The position numbers and the translations under genes are program-made. 64,000 bases of DNA from Paramecium sonneborni (Eukaryota; Ciliophora; Oligohymenophorea; Peniculida; Parameciidae): positions 193,035-257,034 of the forward strand of contig CAJJDN010000069.1 of assembly GCA_905182985.1 (NCBI GenBank), given 5' to 3'. Shown piece by piece: positions 36,841 to 48,760 of this stretch. Each line of letters starts with the position of its first letter. The stretch's first letter is position 1. The notes beneath the pieces are model-generated. The model was not told the DNA's origin, searched no databases, and was given only the letters and a program-made list of their open reading frames with translations.

Positions 36841-38312
36841 ATGGATTAAGCCAATAAGTTGTAATACTAATAATAAGTTGAAAAATATCTTGAAAGAAAC
36901 AAAGTTTATCACATCTTTGAAGATTTACTTAAAGCTTTAATTATTAAAAAACCTGATGATCCAATCTCATTTCTTATTAACAAACTACAAGAACCAGAAA
37001 GTAGATATATCCTATATAATTAAGCTAAAAAAATCTTTGTTGTTGGTCCTCCTGGATCAAAATTAAGAGAATTATCACTTACATTAGCTGATTATTTGAA
37101 TTTTCATATTGTCTCAATTGGAGATTTAATTGAAAAAGAGTTAAGTAAAAAATCAGAATTGGTATACATTATATACATTATCTTATTTAGAGTCAATAAA
37201 TTTAAGAATCATTGGATAAATTTTAGTATGTGAGTGATGATATTGTTATTAATATAGCATTAAATTAAATCAATCATTTAGAAAATGAAAAAAAAAGCTA
37301 TATTTTTGAAGGATTTCCTAAAACTCGAGTTTAAGGATTGGCTCTTCAAAAAGAAGGTATAATTCCTGATGCATTCTTAATTTTGGAAATGTCAGAAGAA
37401 AAAATATATTAATGTTGCGTAAAAAAATTAGAAACAGAACCATTTAATAAATTAAATAATAAAGAAGATTTAGTAAAGAATCATACATTGGAATACAAAT
37501 TGAATTTAAAATAAGTTAAAGAAATTTACAAAAACTAATATTTTTAGGTAGATGGAGAAAAGAATTATGAATTAGAAGATATGGCAGTAATTATTATAAC
37601 AATTAATTATTTAGTAACTATTGAAATATAAACTATATGATAATGCACCAAAAAGAGCACTTAGAATAATAGTGATAGGACCTCCTGGATCTGGTAGATC
37701 GACATTAGCTAAGAAATTATCAAGCAAATATGGATTTATATATATTTCAACAAGGGAATTAATATCAAATTTAATAAATAAGAAAGGAACAACTGGAAAA
37801 GAGGCATTTGAAAAAGTAAATAAAGGAGAACTTGTAGATGATAGAATAGTGAATGCTTTAATAAAAGAAAGAGTTAATTAGACAGATTGTTAATTATAAG
37901 GTTTTGTTTTAGATGGTTATCCAAAAACAGAAAAATAATTAGAATAATTAAATGAATTAAACATTTAACCAACTTTAATGGTAATAATAGATGCAGCAGA
38001 TGATATAATTATAAGAAGACTTGTTTAAAGAAGAACTGATCCAATTACAGGAGTAGTTTATAATTCAATAGACGAAGCTGATAAGGAAGTGAGATCAAGA
38101 TTGATAATAGCACCAAATGAAAAAAGAGAGGTTGTATAATTGAGGTATAATTGGGAAATTAATAATTTTATAGATTGAAGAGATGGGATGATTTAAAATA
38201 ATTGATAGATGGAACACCTAAATATGCATCAATTATTTATAAAGTATCAGGAGAGAATTCTAAAGAAAATATGATTGAATAAGTATGTTATCATTTAGAA
38301 AAAATGAATTGA
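36841..38312 (+). CDS. AK8: Adenylate kinase 8-like protein (two AK domains)
   Basis: 461 residues after three introns (29, 28, 29 nt), a multiple of three. The N-terminus (VYHIFEDLLKALIIKKPDDP) matches AK8, whose members carry the same DPI.F helical head. Two adenylate-kinase domains follow. First P-loop reads FVVGPPGSKLREL, lacking GK[ST]; second reads IVIGPPGSGRSTL, with the invariant Lys replaced by Arg. The second domain keeps the lid/NMP elements GFVLDGYPKTEKQ and RRTDPITGVVYNS. AK8 is a ciliary/axonemal protein in other eukaryotes, fitting a ciliate. The P-loop changes suggest reduced or altered catalysis. Its stop is 45 bp from that of the convergent calpain gene. Confidence 0.88.
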
Positions 38313-38357
38313 TTTATTATATCAATAAATATAGATATTTTATCTTAATAATCATAA

Positions 38358-41300
38358 TCATTATTAACTTAATACTTCTTAAGCTTATTTTTTTAATAAT
38401 CTTTTCAATTCTTCAGGTGCTTTACTTACTTCTTCTTCTTCTTCTGTAATTGGATAAAATTTAAAACGAGGATCACCGTATTTTGTAATTTAGATTTCAC
38501 TCTTATCACAATCAAAATAAAAGCTTAAAGTAAAATCAATTTATTAAGCAGCCTCTTTTGTACATGGTATTACTGCATATCTACCATTACTTAAACATAT
38601 ATCATTAGTATCAATTTCTCTTCTTAGATTTAATTTGCCAGAAGTCGCAACTTTCTTAAAATCATCAAATTTGGCTAAACATTTTTCAGATCCTAAAGAA
38701 AATACACAAAGTAAAATAGGTTTCATAACATTTGGGAATGGATATCTTTCTCCTAAAAATAATCTACCTAATTTAATTTGATAAATATATATAATACCAT
38801 CCATTTATTACATTTAAATGTACATATTAGTTTTATCTCCCTTTTTTCTGTTTAATTAAATAATATATTATGGATTTTTCTAAGCATATTAAATTAAAGA
38901 TGCTTCATTTTTCATTGGAGCTCCTGAACTCTACAATCCAAATGTATCGAATGCTCTTAATCCACTCCAATCTTTAGGAAAATCACTATAAATTTAATAT
39001 ATTATTAAATACATGCATTAAAATAGATTAGAAAACACACTTCTCCAACTTTTGAAACACATAAAGAATGTACCATCATCTTATCCATAAACATAAGGTT
39101 CTGGAGGTTCTCTATCTTCTGATTTAGCTTTTTCAATTTCTTTTTAATAATAATCATTAATCCAATCAATCCATTTATCTAATTTAGCAGAATAATCTGG
39201 AGTTTCTGACCATTTTAATTTCCATTCTCCATATCCCCATGGATTTCTAATCTTTAGTAATCTATGTGATTTATGATAATTTTAACAACTCTAATCAGGA
39301 ATTTCAAATACATCTAAAATACCATAAGCATGTCCACTCATAACACCTGTATCTTCATCATTTATTTTAATATATAATTCAGTACCACCTTCAGCACTAC
39401 ATCCTAACATAGTTCCATCCTTCTTACATTTTAATAAAAGATTCCAAAGTTCTTCTCTTTTTTCTTTTACTTTGCAATCATCTTATAACTTTATTTTATC
39501 AGGTACTTTACCAGTCATATCTGCTAATCCTTAAGCAATGTCTCCTGCTGTTAAAGCAAAGTAATTTTGATGAAGTTTTGCATAAGCTTTTTCAATTAAA
39601 TTAACCCAACATTCTGTAGGTTTTCTACATTTACCAAATACATATTCATTATCTTTGACACATAATTTATCATCTATAACAACATATTTCCATCCGAAAT
39701 TTTTAAAGAATCTCATAACATAAATACCATATTTTCTTAAGAATTTAAAACATGGTGGATATACTCCTATAAGCATTCCATTAACTTCTTAATCTGTTAA
39801 TTCTTATATTGATTCTTAAGTAATTACAAAATCTCCTTATAAATATTATTCATATCCTGAAATAATCGATAATGCTGAAACAAACCAACAATTACCTAAA
39901 TATTTAGATTAACAAACATCATTAGATGCAGCTCCATCTTCATCAAATACATCAACATGACTATTTTTATATTGTTCATCTCCATTCTCTACTAAAATAG
40001 CTAATAATTCTTCTGGTCTTAACCATTTACATTCCTTAGGTTAAGGAGCACCTTCTGGTACATCATTATCAGCAAAATACATACTTTTACTACCATATGG
40101 ATCTTCTTTTGTAGGTCCAAATTCTGGATCTTCCCATTTTGTACCTGGATTCTATTCCAATTTTGATATCTCCTCATATACATATCTTAAACATGCTAAA
40201 TCAGAATTAAATATTGTTGTCCATTTTGTTTCTTCTTTATGTAATGTCTTTCCACTTCCTTCCATTCTGTACTTTTAAAAACAATCATCCTCAGTTATTA
40301 CAGGTTTTAATTTTGATAATGTTGTAGCATATTCTCCTACCGATTTTAATGAAGCTCTCATTGATTTATTTAATGTATTATCTAAATTCATTGTTTTCTA
40401 TGGAATATATATAGATAAGATCTTTTAAACTTAATCAATTATTTCTTATGCTGATAATATTCCTGATCCATCTATATCAAAATAAGAAAATAATGCATCA
40501 GAATGTTTTTTAGATGGACATGAAAATAAAATCTAAGCTAATTAATAAAATTAATCAGGTGTTAATTATGTATCTTCATATATTTATTCAGATGCTAAAT
40601 GTTAAACTATTCCAATCTCTAAAGCTTATAATTTTCTTGTTAAAATTTCAAATAACAAATCAAAATTATCTTTTTAAGATTTGAATTCTTAAAAAAAGAC
40701 CATTAATTCATCATAATCTATTGATCCATTTTTATTTAAATCTATAGCATTAAAAAATGCTAATTAATCACTTTTTGGTATTTTTTTATCAAATCTTTTA
40801 TAAAAATCATATAACATAATTCCTGCTCCTGGAACTTCTAATTATTATATAACAATTCTTATAAATTCAATAGCATCAACACCTTAAGCTTTAAGTTTAG
40901 TAATAATAGTTTAAATATTCTTTTTATCTTCATCTGTTAACATAATAATAGTTTCATTTAAAAATGCATGTGATGATGACATATTCATACCTGATTTAGA
41001 TTATCCCATTTATGTTTAAGTCATTCTAAATGGATCCAGTTATTATTATGATGCTTAACTTGGTTTAAGTATTCCAACTGGTTAAGATTTAGGAATAGTA
41101 TATCCTCCACCTCCTCCTACATTTTGATTAATCTAAACTCCTAAACCTATATCTGATTATGCAACTCTCATTGCTTTTCTAACCTCTTAATCATAAAATG
41201 TTGCTTAAAGTACTCCACTCTTATTTACATCTATATGGTTAAAAACTGCTATAATTTCTTTTTCATTTAATAAATTTGATCCATCTATTCCATGAATGAA

Positions 41301-41904
41301 TGATCTTATAATTTTTAACAGAATTACACAAAATGAGATGGTATTATATTATCTCCTAATTTTTTAAGAGAATCCTCAACAGACATTCTATTCATCAATA
41401 GTAAACGAGCATATTTTAACAAACTCTCTTAACCATAAGTTCTAGCCTAACCTTATACTCTCTCTTCATTTATTCCATAGGCTTACAAACAATCATAATA
41501 CTCTATATTAATTTTTCTATTTTACCTTCTCTCTTTATCACTCCTGAACAATCTTCATCAAAAATTCTAACCAACATTGTTAATTAAGTATTATTCAATC
41601 CTAATCTAACTTTTGATAAAAATAATCTCATATCTTCAGTACTTATTTATCCTTATCCTTCTCTATCAGATGCTCTAAACATCATCTCTGGAGTTAATCC
41701 TATTCTTCTACAACTTCTTGAAAAAATTCCCATAACTGCTTAATTACTTAAATCAATTTAATCATGTTAAGAATCCAAAGGAATACCCTATTCTCTCATT
41801 TTATCTATTAACTCCTCATTCTACTTTTACAATTTTAACACTTTTAATTTTAATAACTTCACAGCATTTCTATAATCTTCTATTGATTTTTATTTTGTTG
41901 CCAT
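38358..41904 (-). CDS. EF-hand protein with calpain cysteine-protease domain
   Basis: 1,157 residues after three introns (23, 23, 27 nt), a multiple of three. N-terminal ~600 residues hold several EF-hands: FDEDCSGVIKREE, IDVNKSGVLQA, IDLNKNGSIDYDELM, FDIDGSGILSAQE. Then the CysPc domain with the full triad: Cys in SKYLGNCWFVSALSIISG, His in VMSGHAYGILDVFEI and Asn in LLKIRNPWGYGEW. A calpain C2-like (domain III) module follows: DFPKDWSGLRAF ... NPQYIIQL and LSNGRYAVIPCTKEAA, ending with an acidic EEEEE stretch and helix. Calpains are Ca2+-dependent processing proteases. Here EF-hands precede the protease, the reverse of classical animal calpains. Confidence 0.9.
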
Positions 41905-42213
41905 TTATTTATTAAAATATATTTATTAAGAAAATAATTTTTAAATCTATTCAAACTTAATCAAATATAATATTCCTCACTTCTCTTTTATTCCAATCAT
42001 CCTTCATTTTTTTATTCATTTTTATTATAATAATAATAATTCATTTCTGCAATCATCAATATATCTAAAAATATATTCTCAATATTTCTACATCAATTTT
42101 TCTATATATTATATTAATTCACATTATATATATTTATTTTTTATATTTTCTGATTTAAATTGCTTATTTTTTGATCTAACCAAATCAAAAATAAAAATAT
42201 TACTAATTTAAAC
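41905..42213. other. AT-rich divergent intergenic region
   Basis: About 310 bases between the calpain start (-) and a small + strand gene. Strongly AT-rich, no coding frame or motif recognised; likely promoters for both genes. Confidence 0.45.
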
Positions 42214-42531
42214 ATGTTTCATCGAAAACAATTAAGTATTTAACTTGGATAAAAATCTCGATAATCATCACCATCATCATAAGGATCTGAAACTCCAAAA
42301 CATAAAAAATCTAATTCTTATATGTAATTTTCACCTAAATTGGACTGTAATAATGGATTATCATTTGTTAATGAGATAAAAGAAGTCAAAATTACATCCC
42401 CAAGAACTGAAGATCTTTAATCACCAAAGTCTTTGTAACAAAAATAAACTAAATGTAATAATATTATTCACAAAGAGGAATAAATGAAAAAAAGTCAATT
42501 TAGTAAAACTAAAAGTGAGGATTTTGTATGA
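42214..42531 (+). CDS. Small Ser/Gln-rich hypothetical protein
   Basis: Intronless 105-codon frame starting MFHRKQLSIQLGQKSRQSS. Low complexity and rich in Ser, Gln, Lys with several SP/TP sites (FSPKLD, ITSPRT, QSPKSL) that could be phosphorylated. No domain recognised. Codon use (frequent TAA as Gln) looks like the neighbouring genes, which supports it being real. Confidence 0.5.
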
Positions 42532-42980
42532 TTATTATTTTTATTCTTGTAAGTACATTTTTCCATTTTTTAAAATAATTCCTCTTCTTATCTCAATAAT
42601 ATTTTTAAACAGTACTTATCAATATGTTTAAGAAATTACTTAAATATGATTATATATGAAGAAGATGCATAAGTTAGTAAATAATAAATTCAGATTTTAT
42701 TTAGAAAATGTTGACATATTAAAATATTTATCTTGATTTAGTTTCTAAAAATAATTAATTTAACAGTAAATTAATACTATAGTAAGAAAGTCACCACATT
42801 ATATTTTAACTAAAATTTATTTGAAATAAGAAAAATTGTAAACTATTCTTTTTTTTTATTTCATGTAATGAAAATTTAGATTATCAAATAAAATAAAATT
42901 TGATTGAAATAATAAAGTAAATAAAATTAAATATAAAAGGATTTGAATTTTTGCTAAAACACACACATATTGTATTAAGA
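42532..42980. other. AT-rich gap between convergent genes
   Basis: About 450 bases without a coding frame; poly-A/T tracts and ATTAAA repeats, probably 3' UTRs of the flanking convergent genes. Confidence 0.4.
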
Positions 42981-44388
42981 TCATTATTAAAAAAATCTTG
43001 ATTTATTAATGATATTTGCAATAGTAGGAATCTGAGTTTGTTTGGGTGATTTGATTGATGGCAATCTAAATTGAGTAGGAGAAGGAGTTTTAAGAGTCCT
43101 TTTAGTATGAGATTAAGGAGTTAGAGTTTTTGGAGAACCAATGAAACTCAATACTAAAGATTCTCTTGAAACTTATCTTTTAGACATCTATGGAGTGTTA
43201 AATGTACCTTAGACAGTTTTAAGCATTTTATTTTTTTATATTGGAGGTTTATCTCTTTAAGTCATAGGCAATTATAAATGAATAAATTCTTATTCATATG
43301 GATATAATTAATTGATTTCTGTTAAATTAGATTTAGCATAACTTTTACTATCATTTTCGTTTGGATCCTTTTTGATAGATAATTATGATAATCTATTGAA
43401 AACCATTAAAGTTTTGATAATTTTTATGAATTTCTATTTCACAACAAATGTAGATATAATTTCATTTGTTGTGATTGGAAATTATTATTAATCAACATTT
43501 TTAATCCATGGATGATCCAAACATTAATAAGCAGACATTCTATCATTAGGTTATAAAGCCATAGTTTTTAATATAAAATCTTTAGCCATCAATGGAATAT
43601 TCTCTCTAAAATGCAAATTAAATTCTAATTTTGCCAATCTTCTGAAATATTCTGAACTTCTCATTCCAGAGACAAAGAATGGATGCTATCCATTATGAAA
43701 TAACTAATAAAATATGATTCCAAGTGCAAATATGTCTACAGTCTAATTATAAGGCACATCTTATGCCAATTCTGGTGCCATGTATAACAATGTACCACAT
43801 TATTTATTAGCTATTTTGTGTGAACTTATTTAATAGCTAAGTCCAAGGTCAATCAGTTTAACAATGGATTAATTGTTTTCTCGAACCAAATATATGTTTG
43901 CTTAAATCCTAAATTTTTCTTACATGGCTTCAAATCTCGATGAATAATCCCTTGATTATGTAGATAGCTCAATCCTTCTAAGATTTGCTTTATAAGATTT
44001 CTAATTTTGTTCTCAGGTAATTCCTTATAAATTACTTCTTAAAGTGTAATTCCTTATAGGTATTCCATTATTATATACAAATGATTATGTGTATAAAGCA
44101 ACTAATACATTACAAAATATACAACTTTATGAAAATGCACAATATTTTTGTGATTGCATTTCTCTAATAGAGATGCTTCTTAATCTTATGCTTTATTCTT
44201 ATTTCTTTCAATAATCTATCCATTTAAACTAAATCATTTACTTTAATTGCTACAATTTTGTTTAGCTCTTTACTTTAAGCCTTAACAACTTTACCATAAG
44301 CACCTCCTCCTAACAAATCTATATAAATAAATTGATCTGCTAGTATTTAATCATTCAATTCATCAATTAAATGAGAAATATCATTCAT
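42981..44388 (-). CDS. Serine/threonine protein kinase
   Basis: About 445-452 residues. Introns of 26 and 23 nt are needed, plus a probable 21-nt in-frame one. Seen: Gly-rich loop IDLLGGGAYGKVVKA, VAIK lysine, LYIIMEYLQG hinge, catalytic loop GIIHRDLKPSNIYL, IDLGLSY in place of DFG, activation segment CGTLLYMAPELAQD, FALGIIFYQL and a final DHPWIKN. These indicate an active CAMK/NEK-like kinase with Gly for Phe swap to DLG (tolerated in many kinases). The C-terminal ~90 residues are basic, Ser/Thr-Pro-rich and disordered. Start MNDISHLIDELNDQIL. Confidence 0.88.
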
Positions 44389-45379
44389 ATTATTAATATC
44401 AATATAATTTGCATTTTTGCTTAAGATTAAAATCTAAATAAATATAAATTCTATTTTTTTCTATTCTTCTAAAATTTAACACATTTTTTCCGAATGAGAT
44501 TAATTTATTATTATAATTTTTTTGATATATAAATATATATATATATATAATTTATATTTATACTTAAGATAAAATTTATAAAGCTTTTTGTTATAAGCTT
44601 TTTTAAAGCGATAAAAAAATGTCAAAAAATATAACTATGTACATGATGGATTAATTTCATTTAAAATGTTTTATTATTTTTAATGCTAAACTTATTGACA
44701 TAAACTATTTAACAATTTTAGTCAATTTGAAAAATTTAACTCTTCTAATTCACCAGAAATAACTGTTAATTTTATTGGAATTACAAACATATTAGAAATA
44801 TTTAAAATTTATATTTTATTAACAAAAAATTATAAATAGATTTATATTCATATCAAAATTAGAAGAGAAAACTAAAACATTTCAATTATTTTTTTTAGTC
44901 TTCGATAAACAATTCTCAATATGAATATCATCTAAGCTTTACTTATATATTTCAGGTATTTAAAGTTTTTTTATTTATTAACAACTAGAATATAGAATTT
45001 AAATAATATATTTAAGCCCTAATAAGTTCTATCTTTTGCTTCCTTATTTTTATTAGTATTTCCTAATCATTTGAATCATTAAAATATTGGTAATCATTCA
45101 TTTTTAATTCCTTATGATTTTAGCAAAACTAAATTTTATATTTATTTCTGAAACTTTTATATAAACAAGAAGGTGCATGTTCGACAATTAATTTATTAAT
45201 TTAGCAAATATTATGATGAAATACTTTATATAGAAAAAAATTGATTAAATTTATGTTTCATTTATTGTTAGAAAATTCTAACAAATGTTTAGTTAGAACT
45301 CTTAAATAAATTAATATCTATAAATTTAATTAATATATTTAATCAATGATTATATAAATTAAATATCAAAAATATATGA
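44389..45379. other. Long AT-rich region with one weak LRR-like ORF
   Basis: About 1 kb without a convincing gene. A 92-codon + strand frame at 44646-44924 (MDQFHLKCFIIFNAKLIDIN ... TILVNLKNLTLL) contains one leucine-rich-repeat-like unit and then loses the pattern; it may be a remnant of an LRR gene or chance. Confidence 0.35.
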
Positions 45380-46090
45380 TGGTTATTTATAGGGAAAGAA
45401 AAAAAATGAAATTTACATTTTATATTAGAGAAAACCATTAAAAATTTAAATAATAAATTTATTTATCAATTATTGTATACTATTGAAAAATCACAGAATT
45501 AATCATATAATTTTTATTAAAACAAATAAGAATGCAATAAGAGAAACAAAATATGATGAAATCAAATTTATTTTTATAATTGTAAAATCTTATTTAGTTT
45601 TTCTTCTTCTAATTTTTATATTAAAATTAATTAATCTTCGTTCTATACTTAATCTCTAATTTTTTAGATTCTTTAGTTGAAATATGCCACTATTTTTTAA
45701 ATTTATTTAGCTTCTTAATCTACTTATAAGCTGTTTCGTCTTTAAGCAATTCTAAATTTAATTGAATCAGTTTATTGATTAATTTGTTCTTTAATAAATT
45801 ATGATTGTTATTTGTGATTTAGCTCTTATTATTTTATAAATGATTTAACTTACTCCCTCTCTAATTATAAAGAATTATATAATTAATTCTGTTTATTTTC
45901 TTTTCTTTATTGATGGTACGATTAACTGTATTAATAATACATTTTATTTAATAAATAATTATTAACTAATAAACCTTTCTATCTTTTATAATATTGTATA
46001 ATTTAAAAATAAATCTCCTTTTAAGAAATTTAACATAAAAACAATTCTAAATAGTTGTACAAAAATTTGACAATAAAATATATAACAAAC
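45380..46090 (-). other. Long TGA-free minus-strand frame, possible degenerate gene
   Basis: Roughly 235 codons without TGA but with no clear start. The middle part looks coding (NNHNLLKNKLINKLIQLNLE; FKKQWHISTKESKKLEIKY), Lys/Asn/Gln-rich and helical; both ends look like translated intergenic AT. A frame this long is not impossible by chance at this composition. Confidence 0.25.
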
Positions 46091-46103
46091 TATCACTATT
46101 ATT

Positions 46104-46375
46104 TCATTCAGGTTTTTTTTTAAATTAATTTGCTTGTTCATGCATACTTTCTAAGATAAAATTAAGCTTGATGCCAATCTCATTGTATTTAATTTTATTT
46201 TACTTAATTATTTTATTCAATTAGATTTAAAAAGGCAGAATCAAGATCATTTAAAGCTTGAAACATCTCAGGATCTTTTTCTGTTTCATTTTCTTGTTAG
46301 ATTTTCATTTATTGAGAATCATCTTCTTAAATTTTAGATAAATTTACTTTTTTTAGGTGATTCTGAATTGCCCAT
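46104..46375 (-). CDS. Small MGNS-start protein, possibly N-myristoylated
   Basis: Three exons (introns 22 and 25 nt) give 74 residues, a multiple of three. It begins MGNSESPKKKDD, fitting an N-myristoylation consensus (MGxxxS), and continues with a helix (MFQALNDLDSAFLNLIEQNN; IGIKLNFILESMHEQANQFK). I do not recognise the family; its size and helices would suit a small membrane-tethered adaptor subunit. Same strand as the next upstream gene, 114 bp away. Confidence 0.55.
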
Positions 46376-46489
46376 GGTAGTTGTATAGTTTTGATAAAAA
46401 TATTAAAAAAGTAAATAATATAAATTCTTTAGAGAAAAATAATGATTTTATTGAAAATATATTTGAAAATTAAAAAGAAATTGATTGAT

Positions 46490-47527
46490 TCAATCTTTCT
46501 TAATATTTAAAGTTGAATTATTGAAATTTTTATTAAATTTTTTAGGATCCACATATAGAAAAGGATTATCAAGACATTTTTTAATAAATAGATCCCAATT
46601 TTCAGTTTTAATTTATTTTTATTCTGCTTATTTCCATAATAGAGATACAGGAATTTTTTAAGCTGGGCTGGATTAAGGATATCCTAATTTTAAATTTAAG
46701 ACTTTAGAATAAAAACATCTTTATGCAAATGTTTTTGGATCATTTTATTCTTTTATTGTTTCTGATAATTCACTAATATTAGTCAGTAAGACATCTCCTT
46801 TCCTTTATTGAGATGTAATTCCTTATTATGATTTAAGACTTCCATGTGAGAATCGTGTTAAATTTGTCATTCGATTCTCTAGATTTTGGTTTTATGTTAA
46901 TTAATGTCCTGAAGTAATAATTTCTGACTATTCAAATTAGTTCGATATCAAATTTTATAAATTAAAATTACTCAATGTTTAAGTGGAACCTGTTGATATT
47001 TTTGATTATTTTGAATGAAAAACAGTACTTGTTTATGCATAAAAGTGTTATTAAGATTGAGAAGGTCGAATAACTTTAGAATTTAACTAATTCTGAATCA
47101 TTATAATTCTTTCAATTATAAGTGAGCGCAATCTTTCTATATATATTTATAAATTCAATGATTCTATTGGTTCTTTACTTAAAATATGAAGCTCATTTTC
47201 AAATTCTATTAATGATGCTTCTTCTACATATCCTATAGTATTAATTTGAGTAACTAATTCACAAATTCGACATAATCTTTGAGTTTGTTAATAGTTCTTA
47301 TTTTACAAATTTGATTTCAATTTTTTTAATTTGAAATCATTTTCTTCAAAACAAATTGAAGAAAATGCAAATTTAAGTACTTTATTCGATACTTAAGTAC
47401 AAATTTGTGCATGAAGATCTATTCTATCTAAAGGAATGAATTCTTCACAATTAACACAGTGGGCGAGAATACTACTTTTTTCTTTAGTCCTTTATGGAAT
47501 TGTTTAGCTTTTGTTCAATTTATACAT
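46490..47527 (-). CDS. Zinc-binding-motif protein of unknown function
   Basis: Intronless 345-residue frame starting MYKLNKSQTIPQRTKEKSS. Near residue 25 it has HCVNCEEFIPLDRIDLHAQI followed by C, a C-x2-C-x(n)-H-x3-C finger like those of UBZ/TRAF-type modules; a second Cys pair is CRICELV. The middle is helical, the rest Ser/Gln-rich, ending NNSTLNIKKD. Possibly a ubiquitin- or scaffold-binding protein, by finger type only. The start codon is 11 bp from that of the divergent ankyrin gene. Confidence 0.7.
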
Positions 47528-47538
47528 TAATTATAATA
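47528..47538. promoter_or_regulatory. 11-bp spacer between divergent start codons
   Basis: Only 11 bases (AT only) separate the ATG of the zinc-motif gene (-) from the ATG of the ankyrin gene (+). Any promoter must overlap coding sequence, or transcripts must start almost at the ATG or within the opposite gene. Confidence 0.6.
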
Positions 47539-48683
47539 ATGAATGAATTATATTAAAATAAATGTTATTTGCGAATACTCAGTGAATTTAGGTATTTGAA
47601 ACTTAATATACAGGGAACTCAAATTGCCTCCAAGAGTAACAAATTTAAAAAAGGAAAGTTAACAAACAAACTAAATAAAATAATTATTAAGCAAACCTAC
47701 AATTCATCGTAAAATTTTGAGTGAACATTGTCCAAAAGTACCTAAATTAAAAATAGAATACACTTATACAAAAAATAATTCACCTAGGTTCCGTATAATA
47801 AAGAACCTGTCTCCAATAAATACTACTAGAAGTTCTAGACCTACTACCCATCGAACCGTAAGAGCTTATCTTACTCAAACAAAGCAAGGAAAGTTTAATA
47901 CTTTACCATAAGTTCAATAATATTAATAGACAATTGAAGAAACTCCTTAATTGGAAATATATTCATGTTAACAACCTCCTGCTTTATAGTCTCCTAAAGA
48001 GACAGTAATATCAGAATTTCAATCTCCTAGGATTATGTAATGTTTTGATTTTGATCATTAATTTGTGAAATCAAAGATAGAACCTCCTAAACGATCAAAA
48101 AAATAATTAAGAATGATACTTTTAAGAGCAATTAATAAATTAAAAGCAATGAATATCGATCCACAATATATGATTGAAAATAAAGTATTCTCTAAAAAGC
48201 CTTACTAAAGAAAAATGTCTAATGAATTTATTCATGCAGTTAAATTGAATCAAAAAGACAGAGTTTATGAATTATTAGAGTAAAATAGATATCTTGTATT
48301 TGATTTTGATTTCTATAATATGACTGCTTTACATTGGGCATGTAAAAAAGGATTAATAGAAATGGTTGAACTTTTAATTAAGAATCATGCAGATGTAGAT
48401 GCAGTTGATATTTTACATAGAACTCCACTTTATTTAGCAATTTAAGGAAATTATCTTGAAATTGTAGAAGTAAATATTATCATATGAATTTAATTTAGAC
48501 ATTATTAAAAAATAAAGCATATCCTTGGTCTACATATTATACAGATTTGGCTGAAGTAGTTTAAGACAATAGAAAAGTTTAAAAACTACTCACTCTAGTC
48601 AGAAGAGTAATAATTTTAAATTACTTTAGATTGACATTATTAATACTTGGGGAGATAAGAAAGTTGAAGAAGATTGTATTTGA
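47539..48683 (+). CDS. Ankyrin-repeat protein
   Basis: 356 residues with three introns (22, 29, 23 nt), a multiple of three. N-terminal ~200 residues are basic and disordered with PTIHRKILSEHCPKVPKL. The C-terminal part has ankyrin repeats: NMTALHWACKKGLIEMVELL then IKNHADVDAVDILHRTPLYL AIQGNYLEIVETLL. Ends INTWGDKKVEEDCI. Ankyrin repeats bind proteins; the partner is unknown. Confidence 0.8.
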
Positions 48684-48760
48684 ATATAGCTTAATCATTA
48701 TATTTTCTTTATTAATATAAATTCTAAAAAGAAATCAACTTAAATTAATATACTTTATTT

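Noticed and set aside
44646..44924. A 92-codon ORF with one LRR-like unit called as a gene
   Set aside because: Only a single repeat-like stretch, low complexity elsewhere, and within the length expected by chance when only TGA is a stop.
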